A DNA stretch of 64,000 bases from Eubacteriaceae bacterium (GCA_910574915.1 CAJTCR010000001.1:62001-126000); one strand, 5' to 3'; shown: positions 53,225 to 62,860, counted from the stretch's first letter. The notes: generated by a model from the letters alone, not told the origin. Made by a program: numbers and translations.

Positions 53225-54322
53225 TTATGCTTTCTGCGCTTTTGTTTTCCCGCTCTCTTCTTTTGCGGCAAGCTTATGAATATACACGCAGTTCGGCGTC
53301 TCTACTTCCACAGGCTTTCCATGCATCAGGAAATAGTTGCCGTCATAGTTCATAGAAAAGATGCCGATAGAATTGTTGTCGTGATTTAAGCACATAAAGT
53401 GCTTTCCGTCTGGAAATACCGCGATCGCCTTTGGAAATTCCCCGCCGATACGGTTGTTGCATACAAGCGTCAGCATTCCGGTCTCTTTATCTACCGCAAA
53501 CACAAGCACGGAGTTAATGCCTGCATCGGTACAGAACAAATAGTTGCCGTCCGGTGAAAATTCCATCGTCGTCGCACTGCAAATTTCATCCTCAGAAGGA
53601 TCTTCGGTAGAAATCATCTGGATCTTTTCAAACTCAGGATTGCCGCTTTCTGAAACATAATAACGGTACACGTTTACTACATTGGAAAGCTCGCACAATA
53701 CGTAGGCAAACTTGCCGTCCTTGCTAAAGCGCATTGCACGCGGCGCAGAATCCAGCGGGCATCTTAAAATATCGTGATGAATCAACTGTCCGCCTTCATA
53801 GTCCAGACGATAGATTTTTATATGGTCAAGCCCGCCGTCTACCGCGCATAAAAACTTCTGATCCGGCGTAACCTTTACACAGTGCACATGCGGCCTGGAA
53901 TTACGCTCCGCGATGCAGCGCCCCATCCCTTTGTGGAACACGCCGTCTGCAATGCCTGCGATAGAGCCGTCTTTATTTAACCGCATCATCGACACTCTTG
54001 CGTCATGGTACCCTGCGACAAACAAATACCGGTCTTCTCTGTCCAGCTCCAGATAGCAGCCCCTCATGCCGCCGATCCACTCTTTGTTGATTTCTTCCAA
54101 GTCGCCGTCTTCTAAAATATGGAATGCCTCTACCCCTTCATCCGCAATCGAATATAAAATATTCCCGCTGTGTGAAATAATAACGTCAGATGAATTGCTG
54201 ATCGGCACCATTTTGCGTTCTTCGATCTTTCCGCTTTCCACATCCACGTCGTAAATATGGATGCCAAGACTGTTCTCATGCGTATAAGTACCTACATATG
54301 CTACATATTTATCCTTTCCCAT
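53225..54322 (-). CDS. Lactonase family beta-propeller protein
   Basis: 365 residues of the seven-bladed propeller group of 6-phosphogluconolactonase (YbhE). KYVAYVGTYTHENSLGIHIY opens the first blade; repeats such as FSKDGKFAYVLCELSNVVNV and FSPDGNYLFCTDAGINSVLV are blades. HCVKVTPDQKFLCAVDGG carries family-conserved residues. Likely hydrolyses a sugar lactone; physiological substrate uncertain. It lies 2 bases after the U32 gene. Confidence 0.85.
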   Translation of the reverse strand: MGKDKYVAYVGTYTHENSLGIHIYDVDVESGKIEERKMVPISNSSDVIISHSGNILYSIADEGVEAFHILEDGDLEEINKEWIGGMRGCYLELDREDRYLFVAGYHDARVSMMRLNKDGSIAGIADGVFHKGMGRCIAERNSRPHVHCVKVTPDQKFLCAVDGGLDHIKIYRLDYEGGQLIHHDILRCPLDSAPRAMRFSKDGKFAYVLCELSNVVNVYRYYVSESGNPEFEKIQMISTEDPSEDEICSATTMEFSPDGNYLFCTDAGINSVLVFAVDKETGMLTLVCNNRIGGEFPKAIAVFPDGKHFMCLNHDNNSIGIFSMNYDGNYFLMHGKPVEVETPNCVYIHKLAAKEESGKTKAQKA

Positions 54323-54324
54323 TG

Positions 54325-55572
54325 TCAGTCCTCCTCTTTTCTGCGTAGAATATCATACGGCTCTATACTGCCGCACGGCTGTTGATCGTATTGAAGATCC
54401 AAATACAATACCTGCTTTGGATGCGGCGCAGATTCCACATGCGTTCCCTCAGCGTCCAAAATAGCGCGGACTGTAACTGGAACGTTGTGCCCGTTTGGCT
54501 TGATCGCTTCGATCTGATCCCCCACCGAAAACTTGTTCCGCTGTTCGATGCGGTAATATCCCTCGTCATTGCATGTTTCTATTATACCGAGATATGTATA
54601 GTTTTTTACATAATCGTTGCTGTCATATACCTGCGCCTCATCAGACGGCTTTCCATAAAAAAAGCCTGTCGTATACTGCCTGAACGTTCCGCTTGCAATC
54701 TGCTGCCGGTACCAGGGCAAATGCTCCTCGTACAAAGCCAACGACTCCAGGCAGTCGTCAATCGCCCTGCGGTATGTCCTCGCCACCGTTGCGATATATA
54801 ACGCCGTCTTCATCCTGCCTTCGATTTTAAAACTGTCAATCCCTGCCCGGATCAGATCTGGAATATGTTCAATCATACAAAGGTCTTTGGAATTAAAAAT
54901 ATAAGTTCCCCGCTCATTTTCATAAACAGGCAGATATTCTCCCGGCCTTTTTTCCTCTACCACTGCATACTGCCAGCGGCATGGATGCGTACAGGCGCCC
55001 TGGTTGGCGTCCCTGCCCGTAAAATAATTGCTCAAAAGGCACCTGCCGGAATATGAGATGCACATTGCTCCATGCACAAACGCTTCGATTTCAAGCGTAT
55101 CCGGGATCATCCGGCGCATATCGCCAATTTCTGCAAGCGACAGCTCCCTGGCGCATACTACGCGCTTCGCGCCCAGCTCGTGCCAGAACAGCAGCGACTC
55201 ATAATTGGTATTGTTTGCCTGCGTACTGATATGCACCTCAATCTGCGGGCATACCTGCCGTGCAATTTTAAATACACCCGGATCTGAAACAATGAGTGCA
55301 TCCGGCTTTATCTCCCGCAGCTTTTCAAAATACTCCCGCACACCGGCAAGATCGCCGTTGTGCGCAAAAATATTTGCAGTCACATATACTTTTGCCTGGT
55401 GCGCATGTGCAAACGCAATGCCCTGCTCCATTTCTTCCAATGTAAAATTTTTTGCCTTGGCACGCAGCCCGAACGATTCTCCGCCGATATACACCGCATC
55501 CGCGCCGTATATCACCGCGATTTTTAACACTTCCAGGCTGCCTGCCGGAACTAACAATTCTGGACGCCTCAT
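54325..55572 (-). CDS. trhP: U32 family protein, TrhP-like tRNA hydroxylation enzyme
   Basis: 415 residues: ELLVPAGSLEVLKIAVIYGADAVYIGGE opens the domain (cut here: LLVPAGSLEVLKIAVIYG), then EIEAFVHGAMCISYSGRCLL with conserved Cys residues and RDANQGACTHPCRW. TrhP makes 5-hydroxyuridine at tRNA position 34. TrmR, which methylates that product, is the gene just upstream, which supports this role. Start 55572 with GGGAGG 11 bases upstream. One U32 gene here, where Bacillus has two. Confidence 0.87.
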   Translation of the reverse strand: MRRPELLVPAGSLEVLKIAVIYGADAVYIGGESFGLRAKAKNFTLEEMEQGIAFAHAHQAKVYVTANIFAHNGDLAGVREYFEKLREIKPDALIVSDPGVFKIARQVCPQIEVHISTQANNTNYESLLFWHELGAKRVVCARELSLAEIGDMRRMIPDTLEIEAFVHGAMCISYSGRCLLSNYFTGRDANQGACTHPCRWQYAVVEEKRPGEYLPVYENERGTYIFNSKDLCMIEHIPDLIRAGIDSFKIEGRMKTALYIATVARTYRRAIDDCLESLALYEEHLPWYRQQIASGTFRQYTTGFFYGKPSDEAQVYDSNDYVKNYTYLGIIETCNDEGYYRIEQRNKFSVGDQIEAIKPNGHNVPVTVRAILDAEGTHVESAPHPKQVLYLDLQYDQQPCGSIEPYDILRRKEED

Positions 55573-55597
55573 TGTTTGCCTGACCTCCCAGCGCTTT

Positions 55598-56239
55598 TTA
55601 TATTTTACTGCTGACCGTAATACCGTCGCCGACCGGCAGCACCGCCGTAACGAGCTGCTCATGGTGCGTCAGCTCATACAAATAACTGCGCATCCGCCTG
55701 TGGATCGTACGGTTGCGCCTGATCACCGCGTACCTGGATTCAATAATATCCCCGTCCTGCAATACATTATCGGAGACGAGCATCCCGCCATGACGCAGCA
55801 GCCGTAACACCTGCGGCAGAAAATGCAGGTACTGTCCTTTAGCCGCATCCATAAAGACCATGTCATACGTCCCTTCCATATGTTCCAATACGTCTGCCGC
55901 ATCTCCTTCTACCAGCGCAATATCGTTTTCCATACCTGCCCGCCGGAAATTTTCACGGGCAAGCGGTATGCGCTTGTCATAGTTTTCGATCGTTGTAATC
56001 GTACACTGCGCCGGATTATAGGTTTTCATCAAAATCGCCGAAAACCCGACCGCGGTACCGACCTCCAAAATACGCTGCGGCTGCTTGAGCGCCAGCAAAA
56101 GCTTTAAACATGCCTGTGTCTCTTTGCGGATCACAGGCACGTCCGTGCGAAGCGCTTCTGCCTCAATCTCATTCAGCAGCGCCGTGTTGCCGCTGTTTAA
56201 CGAATTGATATACGTTACGAACCTTTCGTCAACAATCAT
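55598..56239 (-). CDS. trmR: tRNA 5-hydroxyuridine methyltransferase TrmR-like
   Basis: 213 residues of the O-methyltransferase class related to catechol/caffeoyl-CoA enzymes: RILEVGTAVGFSAILMKTYN (SAM motif I near 58), ITTIENYDKR, DMVFMDAAKGQYLHFLPQVL and GGMLVSDNVLQDGD. Known role of the family next to TrhP: converts 5-hydroxyuridine-34 to 5-methoxyuridine. Its ATG overlaps the MltG-like stop by 4 bases. Confidence 0.87.
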   Translation of the reverse strand: MIVDERFVTYINSLNSGNTALLNEIEAEALRTDVPVIRKETQACLKLLLALKQPQRILEVGTAVGFSAILMKTYNPAQCTITTIENYDKRIPLARENFRRAGMENDIALVEGDAADVLEHMEGTYDMVFMDAAKGQYLHFLPQVLRLLRHGGMLVSDNVLQDGDIIESRYAVIRRNRTIHRRMRSYLYELTHHEQLVTAVLPVGDGITVSSKI

Positions 56240-56694
56240 GGTGTTTCTTCCTGTTTTGTTTTTTTCGCCTTTTTTGACTTTTCTGTAGTTTCTGTTTTTT
56301 CAGTAGTTTCTGTCTCGCCGGAATCCTGCGTATCTTTCTGGCTCATAACCTGCATCATCTCATCCGCTGTCATAGACGTGTTGAGCGTGTACTGCCCTGC
56401 TGCCAGCCTGCCGCCATAGCCGGATACTTTTAACTGGATCACAAACAACCACTTGTCCCTGATCAGCCCTTTTTCTGCCAAAAGCTGCGCGATATCCGAA
56501 TCGCTCATAGAGCTTTTGATCCGTACCAGCTTGTCCTGCCCTTCTCCTGACGCAACCGGCGGTTCCGCAAATATGCGGTACCCATAATCATAGGAGCGAA
56601 GCCCCAGCTCATACAGCCCATACACGACTATAACGAAAAACAGTATTGTAAAGCTGATGCTCACAAGCCTCATTACAATCTTACTGGCACTCAT
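56236..56694 (-). CDS. Short MltG-like membrane protein
   Basis: 152 residues. One membrane span (VSISFTILFFVIVVYGLYEL), then a LysM-like region (VRIKSSMSDSDIAQLLAEKG, LIRDKWLFVIQLKVSGYGGR and LAAGQYTLNTSMTADEMM) that is the N-terminal part of the YceG/MltG family. The catalytic domain of about 200 residues is missing, replaced by a Thr/Glu/Lys-rich tail (SGETETTEKTETTEKSKKAK). So probably not a transglycosylase. GAAGGGG precedes the ATG at 56694. It sits in the yrrL position of the Bacillus cluster. Confidence 0.75.
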   Translation of the reverse strand: MSASKIVMRLVSISFTILFFVIVVYGLYELGLRSYDYGYRIFAEPPVASGEGQDKLVRIKSSMSDSDIAQLLAEKGLIRDKWLFVIQLKVSGYGGRLAAGQYTLNTSMTADEMMQVMSQKDTQDSGETETTEKTETTEKSKKAKKTKQEETP

Positions 56695-56732
56695 GACCGG
56701 CACCCCTTCTCTGTCATTATCTATGCTGCAAT

Positions 56733-57080
56733 TTATGCATCCATCGAAAACCCAAGATCAAAATCTATTTTTTGCACAATCTCCCAGTTAATCCGCTGAA
56801 ACAGCCTACATATCCCAAGCTCCGCATCCAGGTATTCATTTACAAGCGGGTCTTTGCGAAATTCGATTCCTTCGCGCTCCAGCTTATCCGCCTGGTCGTA
56901 CAGCTTCTTTTCTTCTGTAAGATTCTGCACTTCATAATTTTTCTTTCGAAACGCGTGGATCTTTTCCTCCAACTGCGGCTGCTCATGCACCTTGGCGCGA
57001 ACCGCCTGGTACTTTTGATATTCTTCGCCTTCCCGGATTGCCTGTACCAATCCTTCCAATGCTTCATCTATCTGATTCAT
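56733..57080 (-). CDS. YlbF/YmcA-family regulator
   Basis: 115 residues, all helical: LVQAIREGEEYQKYQAVRAK, then QLEEKIHAFRKKNYEVQN. YlbF and YmcA proteins form part of a complex that partners RNase Y in RNA turnover in Bacillus. Here the gene follows RNase J by 23 bases, consistent with an RNA-decay link. A C-terminal extension (LGICRLFQRINWEIVQKIDF) is typical of Clostridial members. Confidence 0.83.
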   Translation of the reverse strand: MNQIDEALEGLVQAIREGEEYQKYQAVRAKVHEQPQLEEKIHAFRKKNYEVQNLTEEKKLYDQADKLEREGIEFRKDPLVNEYLDAELGICRLFQRINWEIVQKIDFDLGFSMDA

Positions 57081-57103
57081 AATCTGGCACCTACTCTTTC
57101 GCC

Positions 57104-58759
57104 TTACACTTCCATAATAATCGGAATAATCATCGGCCTGCGCTTCATCTCTTTCCAGACAAAATCACCGAGGGCGTCTTTGATCTCTGTCTTGATCCTG
57201 CCCCAGTCGGTAATATGCTTGTTCATACAGTTGTCCATTGTGCCGTTTAATACATGCCTTGCTTCATCCATCAGGCTCTCGGAACCTCTGACATAGACAA
57301 AGCCCCTAGACACGATATCAGGCCCTGCAATCACCATGCCGGAACCGCTTTCAAGTGTCAGCACGACAATAATAATCCCTTCTTCGCCAAGATGCTGCCT
57401 GTCGCGCAGCACGATATTTCCGACGTCGCCGACACCAAGCCCGTCCACCATCACGTCGCCGACGTGGACTCTGCCTGCCACTTTTGCACCGCTGCTGTCT
57501 AGTTCCAGCACGTCGCCGGTAGAAAGGATAAAAATATTATCCTTTGCAACGCCAAGCTCTTCGGCAATCTTTGCCTGTGCTTTTAAATGCTTGTATTCGC
57601 CGTGCACCGGGATTGCATATTTCGGATGGACAAGCGAATAAATAAGCTTGATATCTTCCGCGCACGCATGTCCCGATACGTGTACATCCTGGAAGATCAC
57701 CTCTGCGCCCTTCATCGACAGCTCGTTGATGATTTTTGTAACCGCCTTTTCATTGCCCGGAATTGGGCTGGAGCTTAATACGATCAAATCGTTCGGCTGG
57801 ATCGAAACTTTGCGGTGCATCCCGCTCGCCATACGCGACAATGCCGCCATCGACTCTCCCTGGCTGCCTGTCGTAATTAACACCGTAAGCTCGTCTGGAT
57901 AATCTTTTAGCTGTTCAATATCGATCAGCGTATGCTCGGGAATATTGATATACCCAAGCTCCGTCGCGGTACTGATAATATTTACCATACTGCGCCCTTC
58001 GATCACGACCTTTCGCCCATAGTTGTAAGCACAGTTAATAATCTGCTGCACACGGTCTACGTTGGAAGCAAACGTCGATACAATTATGCGGTTATGCTTA
58101 TGGTCTGCAAAAATGGTATCAAGTACTTTTCCAACGGTCTTTTCCGACATCGTAAATCCGGCACGCTCCGCATTCGTACTGTCGCACATCAATGCAAGCA
58201 CGCCCTTTTTCCCGATCTCGCCTAAACGCTGCAAATCAATCGCATCCCCAAATACCGGCGTATAATCCACTTTAAAGTCGCCCGTATGGATGACTACGCC
58301 TGCCGGCGAATAGATTGCGAGCGCCGCCGCATCCTGGATACTGTGGTTTGTCTTAATAAATTCCACCCGAAAACACCCCAGGTTAATGTGCTGTCCGTAT
58401 TTTACGATCTTCCGCTTTACGACCCGCATCAGGTCATGCTCGCGCAGCTTGTGCTCGATAATGCCTACTGTCAGCTTTGTCGCATAGATTGGCACGTTGA
58501 TCTCTTTTAGTACATACGGGATCGCACCAATATGATCCTCATGCCCATGTGTAATAAAAAATCCTTTTACTTTTTCAATATTCTCTTTTAAATACGTAAT
58601 GTCAGGGATTACCAGATCGATTCCAAGCATATCGTCCTCAGGGAATGACAATCCGCAATCCACAACAATAATACTGTCTTCATATTCAAAGGCAGTAATG
58701 TTCATTCCAATCTGTTCTAATCCGCCCAATGGAATGATCTTCAATTTTGATTCCGCCAC
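57104..58759 (-). CDS. rnj: Ribonuclease J
   Basis: 551 residues. Metallo-beta-lactamase core: IIPLGGLEQIGMNITAFEYE and FITHGHEDHIGAIPYVL (HxHxDH near 76-81), then beta-CASP (CDSTNAERAGFTMSE, and PVHGEYKHLKAQAKIAEELG) and the C-terminal domain. Acts as 5'-to-3' exonuclease and endonuclease on RNA. 15 bases after the DUF1292 gene. Confidence 0.96.
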   Translation of the reverse strand: MAESKLKIIPLGGLEQIGMNITAFEYEDSIIVVDCGLSFPEDDMLGIDLVIPDITYLKENIEKVKGFFITHGHEDHIGAIPYVLKEINVPIYATKLTVGIIEHKLREHDLMRVVKRKIVKYGQHINLGCFRVEFIKTNHSIQDAAALAIYSPAGVVIHTGDFKVDYTPVFGDAIDLQRLGEIGKKGVLALMCDSTNAERAGFTMSEKTVGKVLDTIFADHKHNRIIVSTFASNVDRVQQIINCAYNYGRKVVIEGRSMVNIISTATELGYINIPEHTLIDIEQLKDYPDELTVLITTGSQGESMAALSRMASGMHRKVSIQPNDLIVLSSSPIPGNEKAVTKIINELSMKGAEVIFQDVHVSGHACAEDIKLIYSLVHPKYAIPVHGEYKHLKAQAKIAEELGVAKDNIFILSTGDVLELDSSGAKVAGRVHVGDVMVDGLGVGDVGNIVLRDRQHLGEEGIIIVVLTLESGSGMVIAGPDIVSRGFVYVRGSESLMDEARHVLNGTMDNCMNKHITDWGRIKTEIKDALGDFVWKEMKRRPMIIPIIMEV

Positions 58760-58774
58760 CTGTTACTCTCCTTT

Positions 58775-59101
58775 TTATATCTCAATATTCAAGTCGTCAC
58801 TTAAAAGCTCCGCAAATACCTTGCCGACTGCTTCAAGTTCTGTATCATCATCTACCAGCTCCAGCTCCAGCGTTACCTCGTCATCGTCTTCCCTGTGCTC
58901 GGAAACTACCTTAAATACATATCCGTCCGAATCCTGGTTCAGCTCCTGTGTCGCAAGCAGGTACTCTGTCCCGTTCAGCCTTGTCCGCTCCATTACAAAA
59001 AATTCAGCAAAGCCGTCCTGCTCTTCATCATAAAATGAAATCTTTTCGTATTTTGGTTCTCCTGATGTCATCTGTTCTACTTCACGTAATAAATCGTCCA
59101 T
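58775..59101 (-). CDS. DUF1292 family protein (YrzB-like)
   Basis: 108 residues, very acidic (EHREDDDEVTLELELVDDDT). KISFYDEEQDGFAEFFVMER and LNGTEYLLATQELNQDSDGY are family blocks. Conserved in the ireB-ruvX cluster of Firmicutes; molecular role unknown. Confidence 0.87.
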   Translation of the reverse strand: MDDLLREVEQMTSGEPKYEKISFYDEEQDGFAEFFVMERTRLNGTEYLLATQELNQDSDGYVFKVVSEHREDDDEVTLELELVDDDTELEAVGKVFAELLSDDLNIEI

Positions 59102-59152
59102 AATAATTCCTTTCTTTCTGTTTGCTGTATGTGTTGCTGCCGTATCTTTTCG

Positions 59153-59596
59153 TTACTGTTGCTTCATTTCCTTCTGGCAGTGCAGCATATCCAGATAGCC
59201 CTGCAAGATCAGGCACGCGGCAATCTTATCTACATATGCCTTGCGCTCCTGCCTGCGGACGCCGCTTTGCATCATTACCTGGCCTGCCGCTGCCGTTGTA
59301 AGCCGCTCATCCCATAAGTCTACCGCAAGCCCTGTCCTTTGCTCGAGCATCCGGGCAAACTCTTTCGTCTTTTCACAGCGTTCGCCTTCGGTGTTGTTCA
59401 TATGCTTCGGATAGCCGAGCACGATTCGATCCACCTCATATTCTGCTGCAAGCTCCTGGATGCGCGCAAGCGTCTGCCGCAGCTTGTCCGGGGATTTGCG
59501 AAACACCGTCTCCACGCCCTGCGCGGTCACAAGCAGCGGATCACTCACTGCCACGCCTACCGTCTTAGAACCAAAATCAAGCCCCATCACCCGCAT
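59153..59596 (-). CDS. ruvX: Holliday junction resolvase-like RuvX
   Basis: 147 residues of the YqgF fold: [20 protein letters not shown] with first acidic residue, [20 protein letters not shown] in the middle and [17 protein letters not shown] with the second motif. Also linked to 16S rRNA 5'-end maturation in E. coli. Position between IreB and DUF1292 is conserved. Confidence 0.92.
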   Translation of the reverse strand: MRVMGLDFGSKTVGVAVSDPLLVTAQGVETVFRKSPDKLRQTLARIQELAAEYEVDRIVLGYPKHMNNTEGERCEKTKEFARMLEQRTGLAVDLWDERLTTAAAGQVMMQSGVRRQERKAYVDKIAACLILQGYLDMLHCQKEMKQQ

Positions 59597-59637
59597 AACC
59601 GGACACCTCCTGTCTGGATGGAATCTGTGACCCCTAG

Positions 59638-59898
59638 TTATCTGAAATTACTCCTGATATATTCTTTCAGGATCTCTTCTACCAGCTCGTCGCGCTCCAC
59701 CTTCATAACCATGCTTCTGGCATTGTTGTGGCTTGTAATATAAGTCGGGTCGCCGGACATAATATACCCTACGATCTGATTCAAAGGATTATAGCCTTTT
59801 TCACTTAAAGAACGATATACATGCTCGATAATGTCCTTGACCTGAATCTCCGGTTCTTTCTCCACTCTGAAAAATTGTGTATTACTTGTATCCCGCAT
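59638..59898 (-). CDS. ireB: IreB regulatory phosphoprotein
   Basis: 86 residues: [20 protein letters not shown], then [20 protein letters not shown] and [20 protein letters not shown], near-invariant in the family. In Enterococcus it is phosphorylated by the IreK kinase and affects cephalosporin tolerance. First gene of the conserved ruvX cluster. Confidence 0.93.
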   Translation of the reverse strand: MRDTSNTQFFRVEKEPEIQVKDIIEHVYRSLSEKGYNPLNQIVGYIMSGDPTYITSHNNARSMVMKVERDELVEEILKEYIRSNFR

Positions 59899-59975
59899 AC
59901 TTCACGACCTCATTCCTGCTTCTTTTGTCTGCTTCATCCAAAGCACTACTCTTTTCTATTTTAATATACCTGGCG

Positions 59976-61292
59976 CTAAAATTCAACCATAAGATAAATA
60001 TCCTGTGTCAAATAACCGGTTATTTTCCCCCTGACAATCGTATTTGCGCGGTTTTTTTCAGAAGCAACGGCTATTTTAACATATTCTTTTGTATATCCGG
60101 TCTCATATCTTTTTCCATCATATACAAACTCTTCTTCCAGCAGGACGTCTGCCGTTTCTGAGACAAAGCTTTCCCGAAATTCCCTGGACATCTGTTTGCC
60201 CAGCCCGATCAGCCTGGCGCTGCGTCTTGCCTTTTGCGCGTCGCTGATCTGGCCGTCCATATCAGCCGCCTTTGTGCCCTTTCGCATGGAATATTTAAAA
60301 ATATGCATTTCATAAAAGCGGATCTGCCGCAAAAACTGCTCGGTCTGCAAAAATTCTTCTTCGGTTTCTCCCGGAAAGCCTACAATGACGTCCGTCGTAA
60401 TCGCGGGGCGTAAAAAGCTGCGCCGTAAAATGGCGCACTTTTCCTGAAACTCCGCCGCCGTATATTTGCGGTTCATCCGCCGCAGCACCGTATCGCACCC
60501 GCTCTGGAGCGACAGGTGAAAATGCGGGCAGATCTTGTCCATCGCTGATAGTGCCTGCGCAAACGGCTCTGTAATAATGCCAGGCTCCAGCGACCCAAGC
60601 CTGATACGCGCAATGCCTTCGATATCATGCAGCTTTTTCAGCAGCTCTAACAGCCCGTCTCCGGCAAAGTCGCCATGATCTCTGCCGTAAGAGCTTAAAT
60701 GAATACCAGTCAGCACAATTTCCTTGCAGCCGCTTTGCGCAAGCCTTTCTGCTTCTTTAAATACTTCCTGCGGCTGCCTGCTGCGCACCCTCCCTCTCAT
60801 ATAAGGGATAATGCAGTAGCTGCAAAACTGGTTGCAGCCGTCCTGAATCTTCATAAACGCACGCGTATGCTGGCTCGTGCGGCTGATCGAAAGCGTTTCA
60901 TAGTCTGCCTGCCCGTTTAGGCTTTCCCAGTCCTTTGCCGGCATCTGCGTGTTCATATACTGTGTAAGCATCGGAATCAAATGTTCTTTTTTATTATTCC
61001 CAAGAACGATGTCCGCAATTCCTTCTTCCAAAACATTTGTATCTTCCGCCTGCACATAGCAGCCCGCCGCTACAATGACAGCCCCAGGATTGTTCCTGCG
61101 CGCCCGGTGCAGCATCTGCCTGGATTTGCGGTCTGCGATATTGGTTACCGAACAGGTATTGACTACATAGACGTCCGCCGGATCCCCAAATGGCACGATC
61201 TCATAGCCTGCTTCTTCCAAAAGCTGCTGCATTGCTTCTGTCTCATAGGCATTCACTTTGCATCCCAGATTGTGGAGCGCTGCTTTTTTCAT
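59976..61292 (-). CDS. mtaB: tRNA ms2t6A37 methylthiotransferase MtaB
   Basis: 438 residues. UPF0004 N-terminus (AALHNLGCKVNAYETEAM), radical-SAM motif CNQFCSYCIIPYMRGRVRS near 153 (CxxxCxxC) and a C-terminal TRAM region. Adds a methylthio group to t6A at position 37 of tRNAs decoding ANN codons. It needs two Fe-S clusters; the NifS/IscS gene nearby is a plausible sulfur source. Confidence 0.94.
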   Translation of the reverse strand: MKKAALHNLGCKVNAYETEAMQQLLEEAGYEIVPFGDPADVYVVNTCSVTNIADRKSRQMLHRARRNNPGAVIVAAGCYVQAEDTNVLEEGIADIVLGNNKKEHLIPMLTQYMNTQMPAKDWESLNGQADYETLSISRTSQHTRAFMKIQDGCNQFCSYCIIPYMRGRVRSRQPQEVFKEAERLAQSGCKEIVLTGIHLSSYGRDHGDFAGDGLLELLKKLHDIEGIARIRLGSLEPGIITEPFAQALSAMDKICPHFHLSLQSGCDTVLRRMNRKYTAAEFQEKCAILRRSFLRPAITTDVIVGFPGETEEEFLQTEQFLRQIRFYEMHIFKYSMRKGTKAADMDGQISDAQKARRSARLIGLGKQMSREFRESFVSETADVLLEEEFVYDGKRYETGYTKEYVKIAVASEKNRANTIVRGKITGYLTQDIYLMVEF

Positions 61293-61401
61293 AATTTTTC
61301 TACTCTTTTCCTTCTCATATATTGACTTTTTGGCTTAAAAACGTTACTATAAAATTCGATGAAGTATCATCGCGAATACTATGACCAAAGGAGGTTACAT
61401 A

Positions 61402-61635
61402 ATGAAAACAGTACAGATTTCGTTAAATTCTATCGATAAGGTAAAATCATTTGTAAATGCAATTACACAATTTGATTATGATTTTGATTTGATTTCCGGC
61501 AGATACGTAATTGATGCAAAATCGATTATGGGTATTTTCAGCCTGGATCTTTCCAAACCGATCGATCTTGCCATCCATGCAGACGAAGAAGTGGATGCAA
61601 TTTTAGAGGTCATCAAACCATATCTGGCTTCATAG
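61402..61635 (+). CDS. HPr-like protein without phosphorylatable histidine
   Basis: 77 residues. YVIDAKSIMGIFSLDLSKPI matches the Ser46 region of HPr (AKSIMG), and the fold order fits, but the N-terminal GLHARPA segment with His15 is absent (SLNSIDKVKSFVNAITQFDY instead). It therefore cannot carry PTS phosphate on that His, but the Ser could still be a HPr-kinase-type target. AAAGGAGG precedes the ATG at 61402. Confidence 0.78.
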   Translation: MKTVQISLNSIDKVKSFVNAITQFDYDFDLISGRYVIDAKSIMGIFSLDLSKPIDLAIHADEEVDAILEVIKPYLAS

Positions 61636-61636
61636 T

Positions 61637-61668
61637 GCAAAGTACCGGTGTGATCCGGTACTTTTTGC
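61637..61668. terminator. Terminator between HPr-like and thiI genes
   Basis: GCAAAGTACCGG, 6-base loop, CCGGTACTTTTTGC. The plus-strand T-run is strong; the minus strand also ends thiI, 2 bases away. Confidence 0.85.
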
Positions 61669-61669
61669 A

Positions 61670-62851
61670 TTACGGCTCTACCCTTATCGTCTCTGCCGTC
61701 TCCACGGCTTGTTTCATCTGAGCGCTAATCGTACTGGCAAGGTGCGATTCCGATTTTAAGATCGATTTTAAATTCGGTTTTGTCACCGGATGCTTTGCCA
61801 CAAAGATCGTGCAGCAGTCTTCAAACGGCAGGATCGAAGTCTCATACGTGCCGATTTTTAACGACACATCGATAATTTCTTGTTTGTCAAACCCGATCAG
61901 CGGGCGATAGACCGGCAAGGTGCACACTTCATTCGTCACTGCCAGCGACTGCATTGTCTGGCTTGCCACCTGCCCGATGCTTTCTCCGGTCACAAGCCCC
62001 ATGCTTTCTTCTTCCCCCGCAAAATGCTCCGCCAGCTTCATCATATAGCGGCGCATAATAATGGTAAGCTGGTCATGCGGACACTTTTCATAAATCGAAA
62101 GCTGTATATCCGTAAAATTCACAATATGCAGGCGAATCGGCCCGGTATATTTCGCCAGGATCTTCGCCAGATCGATCACCTTTTGCTTTGCGCGCTCACT
62201 CGTATACGGCGGTGCGTGAAAATAGACAGCATCGATTTTCACACCGCGCTTTGCGATCATATACCCCGCCACCGGGCTGTCAATCCCGCCCGATAAAAGC
62301 AGCATCGCGCGCCCCGCAGAGCCGACCGGCATACCGCCTGGCCCTGGGATCGTCTTGGAATACAAGTTGATTTTATTGCGGATCTCAATATGCAGCGTTA
62401 CCTTAGGCGTGTGCACATCCACTTTCAGCTTCGGATATGCCGCAAGCAGGCGTTCGCCGAGCGCCGCGCTTACTTCCATCGAATCCATCGGATAGTTTTT
62501 TCTCGCACGCCTCGTAATTACCTTAAACGTAAAGTCCTGCTCTTTAAACGCCTCTCCTACATAGGCGACGACGCGCTCCGCCAGTGCGTCAAACCCTTCG
62601 TCTTCCATTAAGACGACCGGGCAGATGCCTACGATCCCAAACACATGGGACAGCGCTTCCACCGCTTCCTCAAAGTCAAACTCCGACTGTGCCTCTACGT
62701 AGACTCTGCCGTTTTCCTTGCGGACACAAAATTCCCCGTCTACCAGTTTCAGCGCGTTTGCCGTCTGGCTGACCAACGTATCTTCAAAAATATGGCGGTT
62801 TTTGCCCTTGACGCCGATCTCGCCGTATTTGATTAAAAATGCCTGGTACAT
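61670..62851 (-). CDS. thiI: tRNA 4-thiouridine synthetase ThiI
   Basis: 393 residues. NFLD/THUMP N-terminus (FLIKYGEIGVKGKNRHIFED), PP-loop LLLSGGIDSPVAGYMIAKRG near 180 and ILPFEDCCTIFVAKHPVTKP near 345. It adenylates U8 of tRNA for sulfur insertion. No rhodanese domain, as in Bacillus, where a dedicated NifS-type desulfurase upstream supplies sulfur; the same pair is found here. Confidence 0.95.
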   Translation of the reverse strand: MYQAFLIKYGEIGVKGKNRHIFEDTLVSQTANALKLVDGEFCVRKENGRVYVEAQSEFDFEEAVEALSHVFGIVGICPVVLMEDEGFDALAERVVAYVGEAFKEQDFTFKVITRRARKNYPMDSMEVSAALGERLLAAYPKLKVDVHTPKVTLHIEIRNKINLYSKTIPGPGGMPVGSAGRAMLLLSGGIDSPVAGYMIAKRGVKIDAVYFHAPPYTSERAKQKVIDLAKILAKYTGPIRLHIVNFTDIQLSIYEKCPHDQLTIIMRRYMMKLAEHFAGEEESMGLVTGESIGQVASQTMQSLAVTNEVCTLPVYRPLIGFDKQEIIDVSLKIGTYETSILPFEDCCTIFVAKHPVTKPNLKSILKSESHLASTISAQMKQAVETAETIRVEP

Positions 62852-62860
62852 ACTTCCTCC

